Source: Rhodopseudomonas julia
Lineage (GTDB): Bacteria > Pseudomonadota > Alphaproteobacteria > Rhizobiales > Afifellaceae
Direction of reading: 5' to 3'
Assembly (NCBI RefSeq): GCF_030813515.1
Contig: NZ_JAUSUK010000002.1
Span: forward strand, 1,302,001 to 1,366,000
DNA: 64,000 nt
Shown: positions 38,294-49,088 of the stretch, one piece after another
How positions within the stretch are numbered: the first letter of the stretch is position 1
Layout of the letters: every line of letters starts with the position of its first letter
Made by a program: the position numbers and the translations under genes
The notes under the pieces: generated by a model
The model's database searches: none
The model's input: only the letters and a program-made list of their open reading frames with translations
What the model was told of the DNA's origin: nothing

Positions 38294-38304
38294 GTGAGGT
38301 TCAT

Positions 38305-39051
38305 ATGACGCGGCCGATCGCAGAAGCTCAGCAATTCTATCTCACAGCCCCCGGCCCCTGCCCCTACCTTCCCGGTCGGCAGGAACGCAAAGTCTTCACC
38401 CAGCTCGCAGGTCCGCACTCGGCTCCTTTGAACGACATTCTGAGCCAGGGCGGATTCCGACGCAGTCAGACGATCGCCTATCGCCCGGCCTGCGACCGTT
38501 GCGCGGCTTGCGTCTCGGTTCGCGTTTGCGCCGACCTGTTTTCGCCGACCCGGTCGATGCGTCGAATCACGCAGCGCAACCGCGATCTCGTCTCCGACTG
38601 GCGCGACAACATTGCGACCACCGATCAGTATGCGCTGTTCTACCGCTATCTCGAAGAGCGCCATTCCGGTGGCGGGATGCTGCAGATGACGGTCCTCGAT
38701 TATTCGCTCATGGTCGAGGACAGCCATGTCGAGACGAAACTCGTCGAATACCGGCGCCGCACTGCCGACAGTGCAACCGGGCGACGGGGCGACGGCGACC
38801 TCATCGCCTGCGCCCTGACCGACGTGCTCGCCGACGGGCTCTCGATGGTCTATTCGTTCTTCGATCCAGAGGAGAAAGACCGCTCCCTCGGCACCTTCAT
38901 CATCCTCGATCACATCGAGCGCGCCAAGCGGCTCGGAAAGCCCTATGTCTATCTCGGCTATTGGGTCGAGGGTTCCCGAAAGATGGCGTACAAATCGCGT
39001 TTCCGACCGCAGGAACGGCTGACCATGCGAGGCTGGGAACGCTTTTGCTGA
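38305..39051 (+). CDS. bpt: Aspartate/glutamate leucyltransferase (Bpt), arginyltransferase family
   Basis: A tRNA-dependent N-end-rule transferase of 248 residues that adds a destabilising N-terminal residue to proteins for ClpAP decay. N-terminal ATE domain with [15 protein letters not shown] and the [12 protein letters not shown] cysteines; C-terminal domain with [11 protein letters not shown] and [18 protein letters not shown]. Bacterial members with this architecture transfer Leu; they are often labelled arginyltransferase. The ATG at 38305 has GAGG five bases upstream. Same strand as the permease, 11 bases after it. Confidence 0.92.
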   Translation: MTRPIAEAQQFYLTAPGPCPYLPGRQERKVFTQLAGPHSAPLNDILSQGGFRRSQTIAYRPACDRCAACVSVRVCADLFSPTRSMRRITQRNRDLVSDWRDNIATTDQYALFYRYLEERHSGGGMLQMTVLDYSLMVEDSHVETKLVEYRRRTADSATGRRGDGDLIACALTDVLADGLSMVYSFFDPEEKDRSLGTFIILDHIERAKRLGKPYVYLGYWVEGSRKMAYKSRFRPQERLTMRGWERFC

Positions 39052-40016
39052 GAATTCTCGTGTGGGTGGGGCTCGTCGGTGTGGTGCTGGCGAGCCTGAT
39101 CAGCTTTGGCGGCTATTGGTGGCCGTCTCTCGACAGCATCAATCACTTCCGGCCCTTTCTCTTTGCTGGGTTCGCGCTTGTCGCGGCACTCGCCCTCTTT
39201 GCCCGCTTGAGGCTGGCCTTCGCACTCGGCGTCTTCCTCGCGGTCGCCCAAGGCTGGTTCCTGATCGCGGAGATCTTGCCCGAAGCGCATTTCGGAAGCA
39301 TCGCAGCCGAGACCGCCGGCGTTCCTCTGAAAGTGATCAGCTTCAACATGCTCGACAAACGCGTCGACGCTGCGGGGCTCGCCCGGATGGTCGAGCGGGA
39401 GCGCCCGGACGTCCTCGTCTTGATCGAGGCCTGGCCCAATACGGCGCATGTTCTGGAGAAGCTTGCGCCCTTTCTGCCCTACAGGCTCGATTGCTTCTCG
39501 GCGCATTTTTGCGACGTCGCGATCCTCGCCCGCCATCCGTTCACCAAGACCTATGTGTGGGATCCTCCGGCCGGCGAGCCGCGGGAGAACAACGTCTCGC
39601 TCATGAGTGTCACGTTTGAGAAGGAGGGTATTCCCGTCACCGTCTGGGGCACGCATCTCGACTGGCCGGTACCGGCGCGCGGCCAGACGATGCAGTTTGA
39701 GGCCATGAGGAAGGATCTGCAGGATGCGGGGCCTAACACGATCCTCGCCGGCGATTTCAATTCAACGCCCTGGTCCTTCGCCTTGCAGCGATTCGGCGCA
39801 GAGATCCCGTTGCGGCGCATCACGCGTGCCATGCCAACCTGGCCGAGCGAGAAGGCCGTCTTTCGCGGCCGTCACACGGTTCGCGCCTTCGGCCCCTTCA
39901 TGCCGCTCGACCATATCTTCATCGGCAAAGCCATTCGCACAACCGATGTGCGGCGGGGCCCCTATCTCGGCTCCGACCATTACCCGGTGATCGCCGACCT
40001 CAAACTGGTCAACTGA
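39045..40016 (+). CDS. Endonuclease/exonuclease/phosphatase family membrane protein
   Basis: A protein of about 323 residues with three N-terminal membrane helices ([16 protein letters not shown] and two more) and a C-terminal EEP catalytic domain. Motifs: [19 protein letters not shown] (metal Glu), [18 protein letters not shown] and PLDHIFIG with SDHYPV. The start is uncertain: TTG at 39045, overlapping bpt by 7 bases, or GTG at 39060. Members hydrolyse phosphodiesters or phosphomonoesters of varied substrates; this one is unassigned. Confidence 0.85.
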   Translation: MLRILVWVGLVGVVLASLISFGGYWWPSLDSINHFRPFLFAGFALVAALALFARLRLAFALGVFLAVAQGWFLIAEILPEAHFGSIAAETAGVPLKVISFNMLDKRVDAAGLARMVERERPDVLVLIEAWPNTAHVLEKLAPFLPYRLDCFSAHFCDVAILARHPFTKTYVWDPPAGEPRENNVSLMSVTFEKEGIPVTVWGTHLDWPVPARGQTMQFEAMRKDLQDAGPNTILAGDFNSTPWSFALQRFGAEIPLRRITRAMPTWPSEKAVFRGRHTVRAFGPFMPLDHIFIGKAIRTTDVRRGPYLGSDHYPVIADLKLVN

Positions 40017-40022
40017 GAGCCC

Positions 40023-42290
40023 TCAAGAGGCGGGGCTGAAGCGGTTCGACTTCGGAAAACCCTGCGGGGCCATCCGTCCCGCCTGCGCGCGTTCACCGAG
40101 CCACTCAGACAGATCGCCATAAGAGCGCGCATGCGTACGGCCGGCAGAATCGCTCCAGGAGAGTCCCTGTTCGCCTTCAAAGACGCGCACGTCCGAAATG
40201 CCGCCATCCTTGTAGCGCTGCAGCCTGAGGCCCTTGCCGCGCGTCATTTCCGGCAGCTGCTCCCTCGGGAAAATCAGGAGTTTCCGGTTCTCTCCGATAA
40301 CGGCCACATGATCTCCTGCGGCGGGAACACATATCCGTGCCTCGTCTGCCCCCGAGACGTTCAATATCTGCCGGCCCTTACGGGTATTTGCTACCATATC
40401 AGTTTCGGCAATGATGAAGCCGTTGCCTGCAGACGACGCAACCAGGCGCTTCACCTGCGGGTCGTGCACGAAGGCCGCAAGGACGTCGCTGTCCTTGTCC
40501 ATCTCCACCATGAGGCGCACCGGTTCGCCCTGGCCACGGCCGCCGGGTAAACGGGCAGCCTCCAGGGTGAAGGCCTTGCCGGCGGTGGAGAAGAACAAGA
40601 TCTTGTCGGTCGTATGCGCTGCGAAGGCGATCTTGAGGCGATCGCCTTCCTTGAAGCTCAGCGACGAGAAGTCGGTCATATGGCCACGCATCGTCCGCAG
40701 CCAGCCCTTTTCAGACAGAATGACGGTGATCGGCTCACGCTCGATCATCGCCTGCTGGATCTCCTCGACGTCGATCTCCGGCGCATCGGCAAACGTCGTG
40801 CGGCGGCGACCAATCTCGGTATCCGGACCGAATTTCTTCTTCACTGCGGAGATCTCGAAGGAGACGCATTTCCACTGCCGCTCTTCCGATTCAAGGAGGC
40901 CCGTCAGATCTGTCTGCTCGGCGGTCAGAGCCTCGTGCTCCTTGCGGATCTCGATCTCTTCGAGCTTTCTCAAGGCGCGCAGGCGCATATTGAGTATCGC
41001 CTCCGCCTGGACATCGGTCAGATCGAAGGCCTGCATCAGCTCCGGCTTGGGCTCGTCGCTTTCGCGGATGATGCGGATCACCTCGTCGAGATTGAGATAG
41101 GCGATCAGATAGCCGCCCAAAATCTCCAGACGGTGGGCGATCTTATCCAGACGATGGCGGGTACGGCGCAGAAGCACGTCGCGCCGGTGGTGCAGCCATT
41201 CGTTCAACACGTCTCGTAACGACATCACCTTCGGCACGCGGCCTTGCGAGATGACGTTCATGTTGAGCGAGAAGCGCACTTCGAGATCGGCTCGCTTGAA
41301 AAGCGATTCCATCATCAGGTCTGGGTCGACAGTGCGGCTCTTCGGCTCGATGACGATGCGCACATCCTCTGCGCTCTCATCGCGAACATCGCCGACGAGC
41401 GGCAGCTTGCGTGCCTCGATCTGATTCGCGATCTGCTCGATCAGCCGTCCCTTCTGCACCTGATAGGGGATTTCGGTGATGATCGCGGACCAGGCGCCGC
41501 GGCTGCCTTCCTCTTTTTCCCAACGCGCACGCACACGCATCATGCCGCGCCCCGTTGAATAGGCTTCGAGGCGATCAGAGGCTGGAGAGACGATCACGCC
41601 ACCGGTCGGGAAATCCGGGCCCGGGACGAATTCGAGCAGCTTCTCCGGGCTCGCATTCGGGTGCTTGATGAGATGCAGAGCCGCGTCGCACAACTCAGCC
41701 GCGTTGTGCGGGGGGATGTTGGTTGCCATGCCGACGGCAATGCCGGAGGCGCCGTTCGCCAAAAGGTTCGGAAAGGCTCCCGGAAGAACGATAGGTTCTT
41801 CGTCCTCGCCGTCATAGGTGGCGCGGAAATCGACGGCATTCTCGTCGATGCCTTCAAGCAGAAGGTTCGCAACTTCGGTCAGCCGCGCCTCGGTGTAGCG
41901 CATGGCCGCCGCGTTATCGCCGTCGACATTGCCGAAATTGCCCTGCCCGTCGACGAGCGGATAGCGAACCGCGAAGCTTTGGGCGAGGCGAACCATGGCG
42001 TCGTAGATCGCCTGGTCGCCATGCGGGTGAAAATTACCCATCACCTCGCCGACGACCTTCGCCGACTTCTTGAAGCCCGAACCCGGCAGAAGCCGCATCA
42101 GCCGCATGGCGTGAAGGATGCGCCGATGAACGGGCTTCAGCCCGTCGCGCACATCCGGCAGCGCCCGATTCATGATCGTCGAAAGCGCGTAGGCGAGATA
42201 ACGCTCTTCAAGCGCTTCACGCAGATTGATGGGGACGATGTTCCCGTCGCCCTCGCCTCCGCCTGGAGGCGGAATCAGTTCTTTGCCCAT
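40023..42290 (-). CDS. parC: DNA topoisomerase IV subunit A
   Basis: The breakage-reunion subunit of the decatenase. The 755-residue protein has the catalytic Tyr in [17 protein letters not shown], the quinolone-region [17 protein letters not shown], and a C-terminal beta-propeller with [15 protein letters not shown] and [10 protein letters not shown]-like repeats. Its length and propeller fit ParC rather than GyrA. It is convergent with the EEP gene (6 bases between stops) and divergent from ruvX. Confidence 0.96.
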   Translation of the reverse strand: MGKELIPPPGGGEGDGNIVPINLREALEERYLAYALSTIMNRALPDVRDGLKPVHRRILHAMRLMRLLPGSGFKKSAKVVGEVMGNFHPHGDQAIYDAMVRLAQSFAVRYPLVDGQGNFGNVDGDNAAAMRYTEARLTEVANLLLEGIDENAVDFRATYDGEDEEPIVLPGAFPNLLANGASGIAVGMATNIPPHNAAELCDAALHLIKHPNASPEKLLEFVPGPDFPTGGVIVSPASDRLEAYSTGRGMMRVRARWEKEEGSRGAWSAIITEIPYQVQKGRLIEQIANQIEARKLPLVGDVRDESAEDVRIVIEPKSRTVDPDLMMESLFKRADLEVRFSLNMNVISQGRVPKVMSLRDVLNEWLHHRRDVLLRRTRHRLDKIAHRLEILGGYLIAYLNLDEVIRIIRESDEPKPELMQAFDLTDVQAEAILNMRLRALRKLEEIEIRKEHEALTAEQTDLTGLLESEERQWKCVSFEISAVKKKFGPDTEIGRRRTTFADAPEIDVEEIQQAMIEREPITVILSEKGWLRTMRGHMTDFSSLSFKEGDRLKIAFAAHTTDKILFFSTAGKAFTLEAARLPGGRGQGEPVRLMVEMDKDSDVLAAFVHDPQVKRLVASSAGNGFIIAETDMVANTRKGRQILNVSGADEARICVPAAGDHVAVIGENRKLLIFPREQLPEMTRGKGLRLQRYKDGGISDVRVFEGEQGLSWSDSAGRTHARSYGDLSEWLGERAQAGRMAPQGFPKSNRFSPAS

Positions 42291-42354
42291 GGCGCCCTAT
42301 GTGGCGAATTCTTGAAGCGGCGACAATGCACGCCGGCCGTGCTAGGCGAATCGA

Positions 42355-42837
42355 ATGGCTGCTGACCTCACAATCGAAGAGTTTTCCACCGCCGCCCCCA
42401 TCGGAACGCGGCTTGCAGGTCTCGACCTCGGGACGAAGACCATCGGAATCGCTGTCTCTGACCCAGGTCAGAACGTTGCGAGCCCGGTGACGACCATCCG
42501 TCGCGTCAAGTTCGGACAGGATGCGGCGAGCCTCCTGTCACTTTGCACGGCGGAGAAAATCGGCGGCCTGGTCCTCGGCCTGCCAGTCAATATGGACGGC
42601 AGCGAGGGGCCGCGCTGTCAGGCGACGCGCGCCTTCTTACGAAATCTGAAGACGCTCACCGACTTGCCGGTCACCTTGTGGGACGAGCGCCTGTCGACGA
42701 TGGCGGTCGAGAGGGCGATGATCGCAGCCGATCTGTCACGGCGCAAGCGTGCCGAGCGAGTCGATGCGGCGGCCGCCGCCTATATCCTGCAAGGTGTCCT
42801 CGACCGTCTGGCGACGTTTCGGCGCCAACAGGTCTGA
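42355..42837 (+). CDS. ruvX: Holliday junction resolvase RuvX / pre-16S rRNA nuclease YqgF
   Basis: A 160-residue RNase H-fold nuclease involved in 16S rRNA 5'-end maturation, also named as a Holliday junction resolvase. Catalytic pattern: GLDLGTKTIGIAVSD, LVLGLPVNMDGSEGP, LWDERLST and the final RVDAAAAAYILQ. It diverges from parC and converges with aidB, 3 bases apart. Start ATG at 42355. Confidence 0.95.
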   Translation: MAADLTIEEFSTAAPIGTRLAGLDLGTKTIGIAVSDPGQNVASPVTTIRRVKFGQDAASLLSLCTAEKIGGLVLGLPVNMDGSEGPRCQATRAFLRNLKTLTDLPVTLWDERLSTMAVERAMIAADLSRRKRAERVDAAAAAYILQGVLDRLATFRRQQV

Positions 42838-42840
42838 TGA

Positions 42841-44496
42841 TCACGGCTCCGGGAATGCGTAATCCAGGAGTGCGCGCATGTTGAAGCGCCGATCGAGCAT
42901 CCCGTAAGTCGAACGCCAGGGTCTCCCGAGGCGCGTCTCGATAAAGGCATCGGCGAAGACAGGCGGAAAATCGCGCCGCAGCGCGGCCGCTGCCGCAGTC
43001 AATGCCAATTGCTCGGTCAGCACGCGCGCGCTTCCTTCATCCTCCAGGGCGACCTCGGCCGCGGCAGCGAGAACATCGACGGCCGCACGGCCATTGTTGC
43101 CGAGTTCCTGGCGGAAGTTTTCCAGAACCATCGCCAGGATCTGAGGATCACGACCGAGCACGCGCAGGACGTCGAGCGCCATGACGTTCCCGGAGCCTTC
43201 CCAGATGGCGTTGACCGGTGCCTCGCGCACCAGGCGCGGCATGATGCTTTCCTCGACATAGCCATTGCCGCCGAGGCATTCCATCGTCTCGGCCAGGAAG
43301 GGCTGAGCCGATTTGCAGATCCAGTATTTCGCGACCGGCGTCATGAGCCGCGCGAAGGCATCCTCTTCGGGCCTGTCGGCAGCAAGATCGAAAGCCTCCG
43401 ACAGGCGGAAAGACAGAGCGACCGCGGCGGCAAGATCCAGGGTCAGGTCGCATAAGACCCGCTGCATCAGGGGTTTGTCGATGAGTTCGGAACCGAAGAC
43501 ATGGCGGTGACGGCAATGGTGGACGGCCTCGGCGAGCCCTGCCCGCATCAGCCCTGTCGAAGCCACGGCACAATCGAGACGGGTATAGGTCACCATCTCG
43601 ATGATGGTGCGGACGCCCTTGCCTTCTTCGCCCACCATCCAGGCATGTGCACCGTCGAATTCCGCCTCCGACGAGGCGTTGGAGCGATTGCCGAGCTTAT
43701 CTTTTAGGCGCTCGAAGCGGATGGCATTTGCCGTTCCGTCCGGCAGAAAGCGCGGCATCAGGAAGCAGCTCAGCCCGTTTTCTGTCTGTGCAAGGACGAG
43801 GAAGGCGTCCGACATCGGCGCCGACATGAACCATTTATGGCCCGTCAGGCGGTGGAAACCCTGGTTCGTCGGCTCGGCATGGGTGCGATTCTGGCGCACA
43901 TCCGTGCCACCCTGCTTCTCCGTCATTCCCATGCCGATCGTCACGCCCTGCTTTTCGGCAGGATTGCGCGAGGCACGGTCGTAGGTGCGCGACAGGAGCC
44001 GCGGCCCCCATTCGCTCAAGAGCTCCGGGCTGTGCCGCAAGGTGGCGATCGACGCATTCGTCATCGTCATCGGGCAAATATGGCCGCACTCGGCCTGCGC
44101 GGTCATATAGAGCCGGGCGGCGCGCGCCCGGTGACGGACGGGTTCTTCCTCGCCTCCCCGCTCCCAAACCGAGCAATGCAGGCCCGAGGCGACAGAGCGA
44201 CGCATCAAGGCATGATAGGCCGGATGGAATTCGACCTCGTTGATGCGCCGGCCCCAGGAATCGTAACGCTTCAGTTCCGGCAGATCGCCATTGGCAAGCC
44301 GCGCGAATTCCCGGGCCTCGCCGCTTCCCCAGAACCGGCCGTTCTGTTGTAGATTTTCGCGGATCGGGTCGGCGAACCCGGCGCACATCAAATCGAGGAG
44401 CGGGTCCGTCTGAAACAGGTCAAGATTGATGCGCGGCGGCGTCTGATTGAACACCGCATGCGTGGCTTCCCGGCCTGGATTCATTGTCTCTGTCAT
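42841..44496 (-). CDS. aidB: AidB-like acyl-CoA dehydrogenase family protein
   Basis: A 551-residue flavoprotein of the AidB branch. The N-terminal arm ATHAVFNQTPP and the stretches ELKRYDSWGRR, FHPAYHALM, LTGHKWFMSAPMSDAFLVLA and RLKDKLGNRSNASSEVEF-like (residues about 265-285) track E. coli AidB closely. E. coli AidB is induced by alkylation damage and binds DNA; its reaction is unclear. Here there is no Ada neighbour, and I cannot tell whether alkylation induces it. The ATG at 44496 is used; Met5 is an alternative. Convergent with ruvX. Confidence 0.9.
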   Translation of the reverse strand: MTETMNPGREATHAVFNQTPPRINLDLFQTDPLLDLMCAGFADPIRENLQQNGRFWGSGEAREFARLANGDLPELKRYDSWGRRINEVEFHPAYHALMRRSVASGLHCSVWERGGEEEPVRHRARAARLYMTAQAECGHICPMTMTNASIATLRHSPELLSEWGPRLLSRTYDRASRNPAEKQGVTIGMGMTEKQGGTDVRQNRTHAEPTNQGFHRLTGHKWFMSAPMSDAFLVLAQTENGLSCFLMPRFLPDGTANAIRFERLKDKLGNRSNASSEAEFDGAHAWMVGEEGKGVRTIIEMVTYTRLDCAVASTGLMRAGLAEAVHHCRHRHVFGSELIDKPLMQRVLCDLTLDLAAAVALSFRLSEAFDLAADRPEEDAFARLMTPVAKYWICKSAQPFLAETMECLGGNGYVEESIMPRLVREAPVNAIWEGSGNVMALDVLRVLGRDPQILAMVLENFRQELGNNGRAAVDVLAAAAEVALEDEGSARVLTEQLALTAAAAALRRDFPPVFADAFIETRLGRPWRSTYGMLDRRFNMRALLDYAFPEP

Positions 44497-44659
44497 AGGG
44501 TGAGCCTGCACGAATCCGCACAATATTAAAGCTTTTTCCGCAGGGCTTTAAGCGGCGCTCATAGACCCGTCCACCAGCCGCAAACGCAGGGGAAAAACGC
44601 CGCGGGCGCTTGCTCTCATGTTGCCGTGCCGGGCGATTGTGCCTATAGGCACCCCTTTA

Positions 44660-45601
44660 ATGACCCCAGTTTCCTCTTTCCCCCATCAGCACCTTCTCGG
44701 TATCGAAGGGCTGTCTCCGCTCGAGATCGGTTCTCTTTTAGATCTCGCTGAGGAGCAAATCGCCGTCTCTCGCCAAATCGAAAAGAAGAAGCAGACGCTG
44801 CGCGGACGCACGCAGATCAACCTGTTCTTCGAGGCGTCGACACGAACGCAATCGAGTTTCGAGCTCGCAGGCAAACGGCTCGGCGCCGATGTCATGAACA
44901 TGGCCGTCTCGTCTTCCTCGGTGAAGAAGGGCGAGACCCTCATCGACACGGCGATGACCTTGAATGCCATGCGGCCGGATATTCTGGTCGTCCGCCATCA
45001 TGCGGCGGGCGCCGTCGAGCTTCTGGCTCAGAAGGTCGAATGTTCGGTGATCAACGCTGGTGACGGTGCCCACGAGCATCCGACGCAAGCGCTCCTCGAT
45101 GCTTTGACGATCCGCCGTCACAAAGGCCGCCTCGACGGGCTGACGGTCGCGATCTGCGGCGACATTCGACATTCGCGCGTCGCACGATCGAACATCCTTC
45201 TGCTCATGGTAATGGGCGCCCGCATCCGTCTGATTGCGCCATCCACTCTGCTGCCGTCCAACATCGAATGCTACGGCGCGGAAGTCTTCAACGACATGCG
45301 GACCGGCCTCAAGGACGCCGATGTCGTCATGATGTTGCGGCTCCAGCGCGAACGCATGACAGCCGCCTACGTCCCGAGTATCCGAGAATATTTCCGCTAT
45401 TACGGGCTCGACGAGGAGAAGCTCGCCCTCGCCCGGCCGGATGCGTTGGTCATGCATCCCGGCCCGATGAACCGCGGCGTGGAGATCGATCCTCTCGTGG
45501 CCGATGGCCCGCAAAGCGTGATCCGCGAACAAGTGGAGATGGGCGTGGCCGTCAGAATGGCCGTCCTCGAAGCCCTTGCCCAACACCTGCCCAATCACTG
45601 A
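44660..45601 (+). CDS. pyrB: Aspartate carbamoyltransferase catalytic subunit
   Basis: Joins carbamoyl phosphate and aspartate in pyrimidine synthesis. The 313-residue protein has the carbamoyl-phosphate loop [41 protein letters not shown] and [13 protein letters not shown]. It is immediately followed by a dihydroorotase homolog, a pairing known to form ATCase-pDHO complexes. No regulatory pyrI is present. The ATG at 44660 is chosen; a start at 44618 is possible. Confidence 0.95.
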   Translation: MTPVSSFPHQHLLGIEGLSPLEIGSLLDLAEEQIAVSRQIEKKKQTLRGRTQINLFFEASTRTQSSFELAGKRLGADVMNMAVSSSSVKKGETLIDTAMTLNAMRPDILVVRHHAAGAVELLAQKVECSVINAGDGAHEHPTQALLDALTIRRHKGRLDGLTVAICGDIRHSRVARSNILLLMVMGARIRLIAPSTLLPSNIECYGAEVFNDMRTGLKDADVVMMLRLQRERMTAAYVPSIREYFRYYGLDEEKLALARPDALVMHPGPMNRGVEIDPLVADGPQSVIREQVEMGVAVRMAVLEALAQHLPNH

Positions 45602-45605
45602 TCCA

Positions 45606-46913
45606 ATGGCCCGTCCAATTCTTCTTACCAATGCCCGCATCGTCGATCCCGCACGCGGTCTCGACAGCCCGGGCGCCGTCGTCGTCTCCGACGGGCGCAT
45701 CGTCGCAGCGGGTCCCGAAGCTCATAACCACGGTGTTCCCGAAGGCTGGGAGGTCGTCGACTGTACCGGCAAGACGATCATCCCGGGCCTCGTCGATATG
45801 CGGGTCTTCGTGGGTGAACCCGGCGCTGAACATCTGGAAACGCTGGAGACCGCGAGCCGTGCGGCCGCTGCCGGCGGCGTCACCACCATCGTCACCATGC
45901 CGGATACGGATCCGGTGATCGACGATCCCGCACTCGTCGATTTTATCTTGAGACGCGCCACACACAACGCGCTCGTGCATGTCCATCCGATGGCGGCGAT
46001 CAGCAAGGGCCTCAAGGGCGAGGAACTTTCGGAGTTCGGCCTCCTTAAGGATGCGGGCGCCGTCGCCTTCTCGGAGGGACGAAAATCGCTGCGCTCCGCG
46101 CAGGTGATGCGCAACGCCCTCACCTATGCGCGCGACTTCGAAGCGCTCATCGTCCACCATACCCAGGACGCCGATCTCGCCCGCGCAGGCGTCATGAATG
46201 CCGGTGAAGTCGCGACGCGGCTCGGACTTCCGGGTATTCCGCGCGAAGCGGAAACGATCATGCTCGACCGGGACCTGAGACTGGCGAGGCTCACGCGCGG
46301 GCGCTATCACGCAGCCCAGCTTTCCTGCGCGGATTCCATTGCCGTGCTGCGGCAGGCGAAAGAAAATGGCGTCGGGGTCACAGCCGGAGCAGCGATCGCG
46401 CATCTCGCTTTGAACGAGGGCGATATCGGCTCCTATAGAACGTTCTTCAAAATGTCGCCGCCTCTCAGAAGCGAGGACGACCGGCAGGCGATCGTGGCCG
46501 CGCTTGCCGACGGAACCCTCGACGTCATCGTTTCGGCGCACGACCCGCAGGACGTGGAAGGAAAGCGGCAGCCTTTCGCCGAGGCCGCGGACGGGGCTGT
46601 GGGCCTGGACACCCTCCTCTCGGTTGGGCTGCGTCTGGTCCATAGCGGCGAGGTCAGTCTGATGCGTCTCATCGAAGCCATGGCGACGACGCCTGCACGC
46701 CTTCTCGATCTGCCGGTTGGGACACTTCGCCCAGGTGCGCCGGCGGATCTCGCGATCATCGACCTCGACAAGCCATGGGTCGTGAAGGAAGAAAGCCTGC
46801 ATTCGCGTTCAAAGAACACCTGCTTCGAAGGGGCGCGGCTGACCGGCCAGGTGGTTCGCACACTGGTTGCCGGCAAAACCGTCTATCCTTATGGAGATGG
46901 GCAACGAAATTAG
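45606..46913 (+). CDS. pyrC: Dihydroorotase homolog, predicted inactive (PyrC'/PyrX type)
   Basis: A 435-residue amidohydrolase-fold protein homologous to class I dihydroorotase, with intact PGLVDM and DPVIDDP frame motifs and the C-terminal ADLAIIDLD strand. The metal centre is gone. The HxH motif reads Arg66-Val-Phe68 (MRVFVGEPG), the FTDDG segment reads FSEGR, the second His loop reads HAAQLS, and ATDHAPH reads SAHDPQ. Only the His of LIVHHTQD remains. In Pseudomonas such a partner is needed for ATCase assembly without catalysing anything. It starts 4 bases after pyrB. A working dihydroorotase should lie elsewhere in the genome. Confidence 0.9.
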   Translation: MARPILLTNARIVDPARGLDSPGAVVVSDGRIVAAGPEAHNHGVPEGWEVVDCTGKTIIPGLVDMRVFVGEPGAEHLETLETASRAAAAGGVTTIVTMPDTDPVIDDPALVDFILRRATHNALVHVHPMAAISKGLKGEELSEFGLLKDAGAVAFSEGRKSLRSAQVMRNALTYARDFEALIVHHTQDADLARAGVMNAGEVATRLGLPGIPREAETIMLDRDLRLARLTRGRYHAAQLSCADSIAVLRQAKENGVGVTAGAAIAHLALNEGDIGSYRTFFKMSPPLRSEDDRQAIVAALADGTLDVIVSAHDPQDVEGKRQPFAEAADGAVGLDTLLSVGLRLVHSGEVSLMRLIEAMATTPARLLDLPVGTLRPGAPADLAIIDLDKPWVVKEESLHSRSKNTCFEGARLTGQVVRTLVAGKTVYPYGDGQRN

Positions 46914-46937
46914 GCCACAGACACGGGGGCAGAAGCT

Positions 46938-47552
46938 GTGACCGCCGATGCGAGCAATTGGACACTTCTCCTGCCAACCCTGATCGGTGGCCTTGTTCTC
47001 GGCTATCTCTTCGGGTCCATCCCGTCCGGCCTGATCCTTTCAAGGCTTGCCGGGTTCGGCGACATTCGCAAGATCGGCTCCGGCAACATCGGGGCTACCA
47101 ACGTTTTGCGCACCGGCAACAAGAAGCTCGCGGCCGCGACGCTTCTAGCCGATGCCCTCAAGGGCACAATCGCCATCCTGATTGCCTGGCAATGGGGGTT
47201 TGAGGCAGCGCTCGCCGCAGCCTTCGGCGCCTTTCTCGGGCATTGCTTTCCGGTCTGGCTCGGCTTCAGGGGCGGCAAAGGTGTCGCCACCTTTTTCGGC
47301 ATTCTCCTTCCGCTCTCCTGGCCGACGCTGATAGCGGCTGCGGCGATCTGGATCGGGACGGCCTGGCTCACCCGCTATTCGTCCCTTGCAGCGCTTTTGA
47401 CAAGCGCATTGACGCCTGTGATCCTTTTCGTCAGCGGCCAGACGCTCCTAGCTGAGCTCTTCCTCGCGGTCACTTTCATCTTATGGTACCGGCATCGGGA
47501 GAACCTGCGGCGTCTCCTCAACGGCACCGAATCGAAGATCGGTCAGAAGTGA
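46938..47552 (+). CDS. plsY: Glycerol-3-phosphate acyltransferase PlsY
   Basis: Transfers acyl from the PlsX product acyl-phosphate to glycerol-3-phosphate in the inner membrane. The 204-residue protein has five helices. Signatures: [31 protein letters not shown] and [21 protein letters not shown]. The start is GTG at 46938. Its stop overlaps the dprA start as GTGA. Confidence 0.96.
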   Translation: MTADASNWTLLLPTLIGGLVLGYLFGSIPSGLILSRLAGFGDIRKIGSGNIGATNVLRTGNKKLAAATLLADALKGTIAILIAWQWGFEAALAAAFGAFLGHCFPVWLGFRGGKGVATFFGILLPLSWPTLIAAAAIWIGTAWLTRYSSLAALLTSALTPVILFVSGQTLLAELFLAVTFILWYRHRENLRRLLNGTESKIGQK

Positions 47553-48682
47553 GCACGCCGACCCCAGAGGGCGTCCGCCTGACGGCAGAGCAGCGACGTT
47601 CCTGGCTTCGTCTCATCCGCAGCGAAAACGTCGGCCCACAGACATTTCGGTCTCTGATCAATCATTACGGCTCAGCCTCTGCCGCGCTCGAAGCGCTTCC
47701 CGATCTCTCCCGCCGCGGCGGCGCGAGACGCAACATCAGGATCGCCAGCGAGGACGAAGTCGATCGCGAACTCGCCGCCGCAGAGCGTGCCGGCGCACGC
47801 TTCATCGGTATGGGGGAGCCCGACTACCCGCCATGGCTGCGTCACGCGGATCAGCCACCTCCACTTCTTTGCATGCGGGGCGCATCCGAAGTGCTGGCCC
47901 GTCCGGCCATTGCCATCGTCGGCGCGCGCAATGCCTCCCTTGCCGGGCAGAGGATGGCCCAGCGCCTCGCATCGGGGCTCGGAGAGGCCGGCTTCTCGAT
48001 CGTTTCTGGCCTTGCCCGCGGGATCGACCAGAGCGCGCATCAAGCCGCTCTTGCGACTGGGACGGTCGCGGTCTTTGCCGGCGGTGTCGACGTCGTCTAT
48101 CCGGAGGAGCATCGTCCCCTCCTTGACAAGATCCTCGCGCAGCAGGGCGCCGCCATCAGCGAGATGGCGATGGGCTGGCAGCCGCGGGCTCGGGACTTCC
48201 CGCGCCGCAACCGAATTATTGCGGGGATGAGCCTTGCGACCGTCGTCGTCGAGGCCGCCGAACGGTCGGGCTCGCTCATCACAGCCCGGCTCGCACTGGA
48301 ACAGAACCGCGAGGTCATGGCAGTCCCCGGATCGCCCCTCGACCCCCGTGCCGCCGGCACCAATCGCTTGCTTAAACAGGGCGCCCATCTGATCACGGAT
48401 GCGGCCGACGTCATCGGAGCCTTGCCGCAAACACTCGCACCGCCGACGCGAGAAGGATTCGAACTGCCTTCAGAGGAACCCGAAAAGCAACCTTTGGTTG
48501 AGCCCGCAAGCGATGATCGCAGCCTTATCCTTGAGGCGCTGGGACCAACTCCGGTGCATGTCGACGAATTGATCGCCCATACAAAACTCTCTGCCCGGCT
48601 CGTGGCCGTGATCCTTTTGGAACTCGAACTTGCAGGGCGCCTGGAGCGCCATCCCGGTGGTCGGATCTCTCTCGTGTACTGA
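47549..48682 (+). CDS. dprA: DNA-processing protein DprA
   Basis: Loads RecA on incoming single-stranded DNA in transformation; widely present without known competence. The 377-residue protein has a SAM-like N-terminus, the Rossmann core ([74 protein letters not shown]) and a C-terminal winged helix ([18 protein letters not shown]). The GTG at 47549 is chosen for its 4-base overlap with plsY. Confidence 0.95.
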   Translation: MSTPTPEGVRLTAEQRRSWLRLIRSENVGPQTFRSLINHYGSASAALEALPDLSRRGGARRNIRIASEDEVDRELAAAERAGARFIGMGEPDYPPWLRHADQPPPLLCMRGASEVLARPAIAIVGARNASLAGQRMAQRLASGLGEAGFSIVSGLARGIDQSAHQAALATGTVAVFAGGVDVVYPEEHRPLLDKILAQQGAAISEMAMGWQPRARDFPRRNRIIAGMSLATVVVEAAERSGSLITARLALEQNREVMAVPGSPLDPRAAGTNRLLKQGAHLITDAADVIGALPQTLAPPTREGFELPSEEPEKQPLVEPASDDRSLILEALGPTPVHVDELIAHTKLSARLVAVILLELELAGRLERHPGGRISLVY

Positions 48683-48709
48683 AAAAGTGCGGCAGCTCCG
48701 TCTCCACGC

Positions 48710-48910
48710 TCAGTTTTGGGGATTGATATCGTTCAGATTTTCTTCCGTGGCTTCACGCCAGGCTTCAAGGACGACCATTTCGATGAGGTAGGCGAGGAAT
48801 GGCAGATTCGCCTCGTCCGCACGGCGGCGCCAATGGCTTGCCTCAACAGCGATGTTCTCGGCTAGATCCCGCCGTTCCTGTTCATTCAATGTTTGCAAGA
48901 CGCGGTGCAT
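48710..48910 (-). CDS. Small hypothetical protein (66 residues)
   Basis: An acidic, helical, soluble-looking protein: MHRVLQTLNEQERRDLAENI followed by EASHWRRRADEANLPFLAYLIEMVVLEAW. Codon use looks coding and the heptad-like hydrophobic pattern is coherent, but I recognise no family. No Shine-Dalgarno precedes the ATG; a TATTAT box lies about 22 bases upstream, so a very short leader is possible. Convergent with dprA, divergent from topA. Confidence 0.55.
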   Translation of the reverse strand: MHRVLQTLNEQERRDLAENIAVEASHWRRRADEANLPFLAYLIEMVVLEAWREATEENLNDINPQN

Positions 48911-48931
48911 TTTTAGCGCGATTCATAAATC

Positions 48932-48937
48932 ATAATA
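48932..48937 (-). promoter_or_regulatory. Possible -10 box of the small gene
   Basis: TATTAT, read leftward, in an AT-rich patch between the small gene and topA. The -35 is not clear. The implied leader is only some 15 bases, consistent with the missing ribosome site. Confidence 0.3.
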
Positions 48938-49088
48938 CACGCTTTAGTTGATTTTAAACTGAGAGAATAGGGGGCGAAAGTGCTTCCTCGACCCGCCTTG
49001 TCGTACCGCGGCCTTGACCCCGCCTGTTTCCCAATCCAAGTGAGGCCGTGCGCGTGCCGCCTTTTTCCCCGCCCAATGGAGTACCCGT

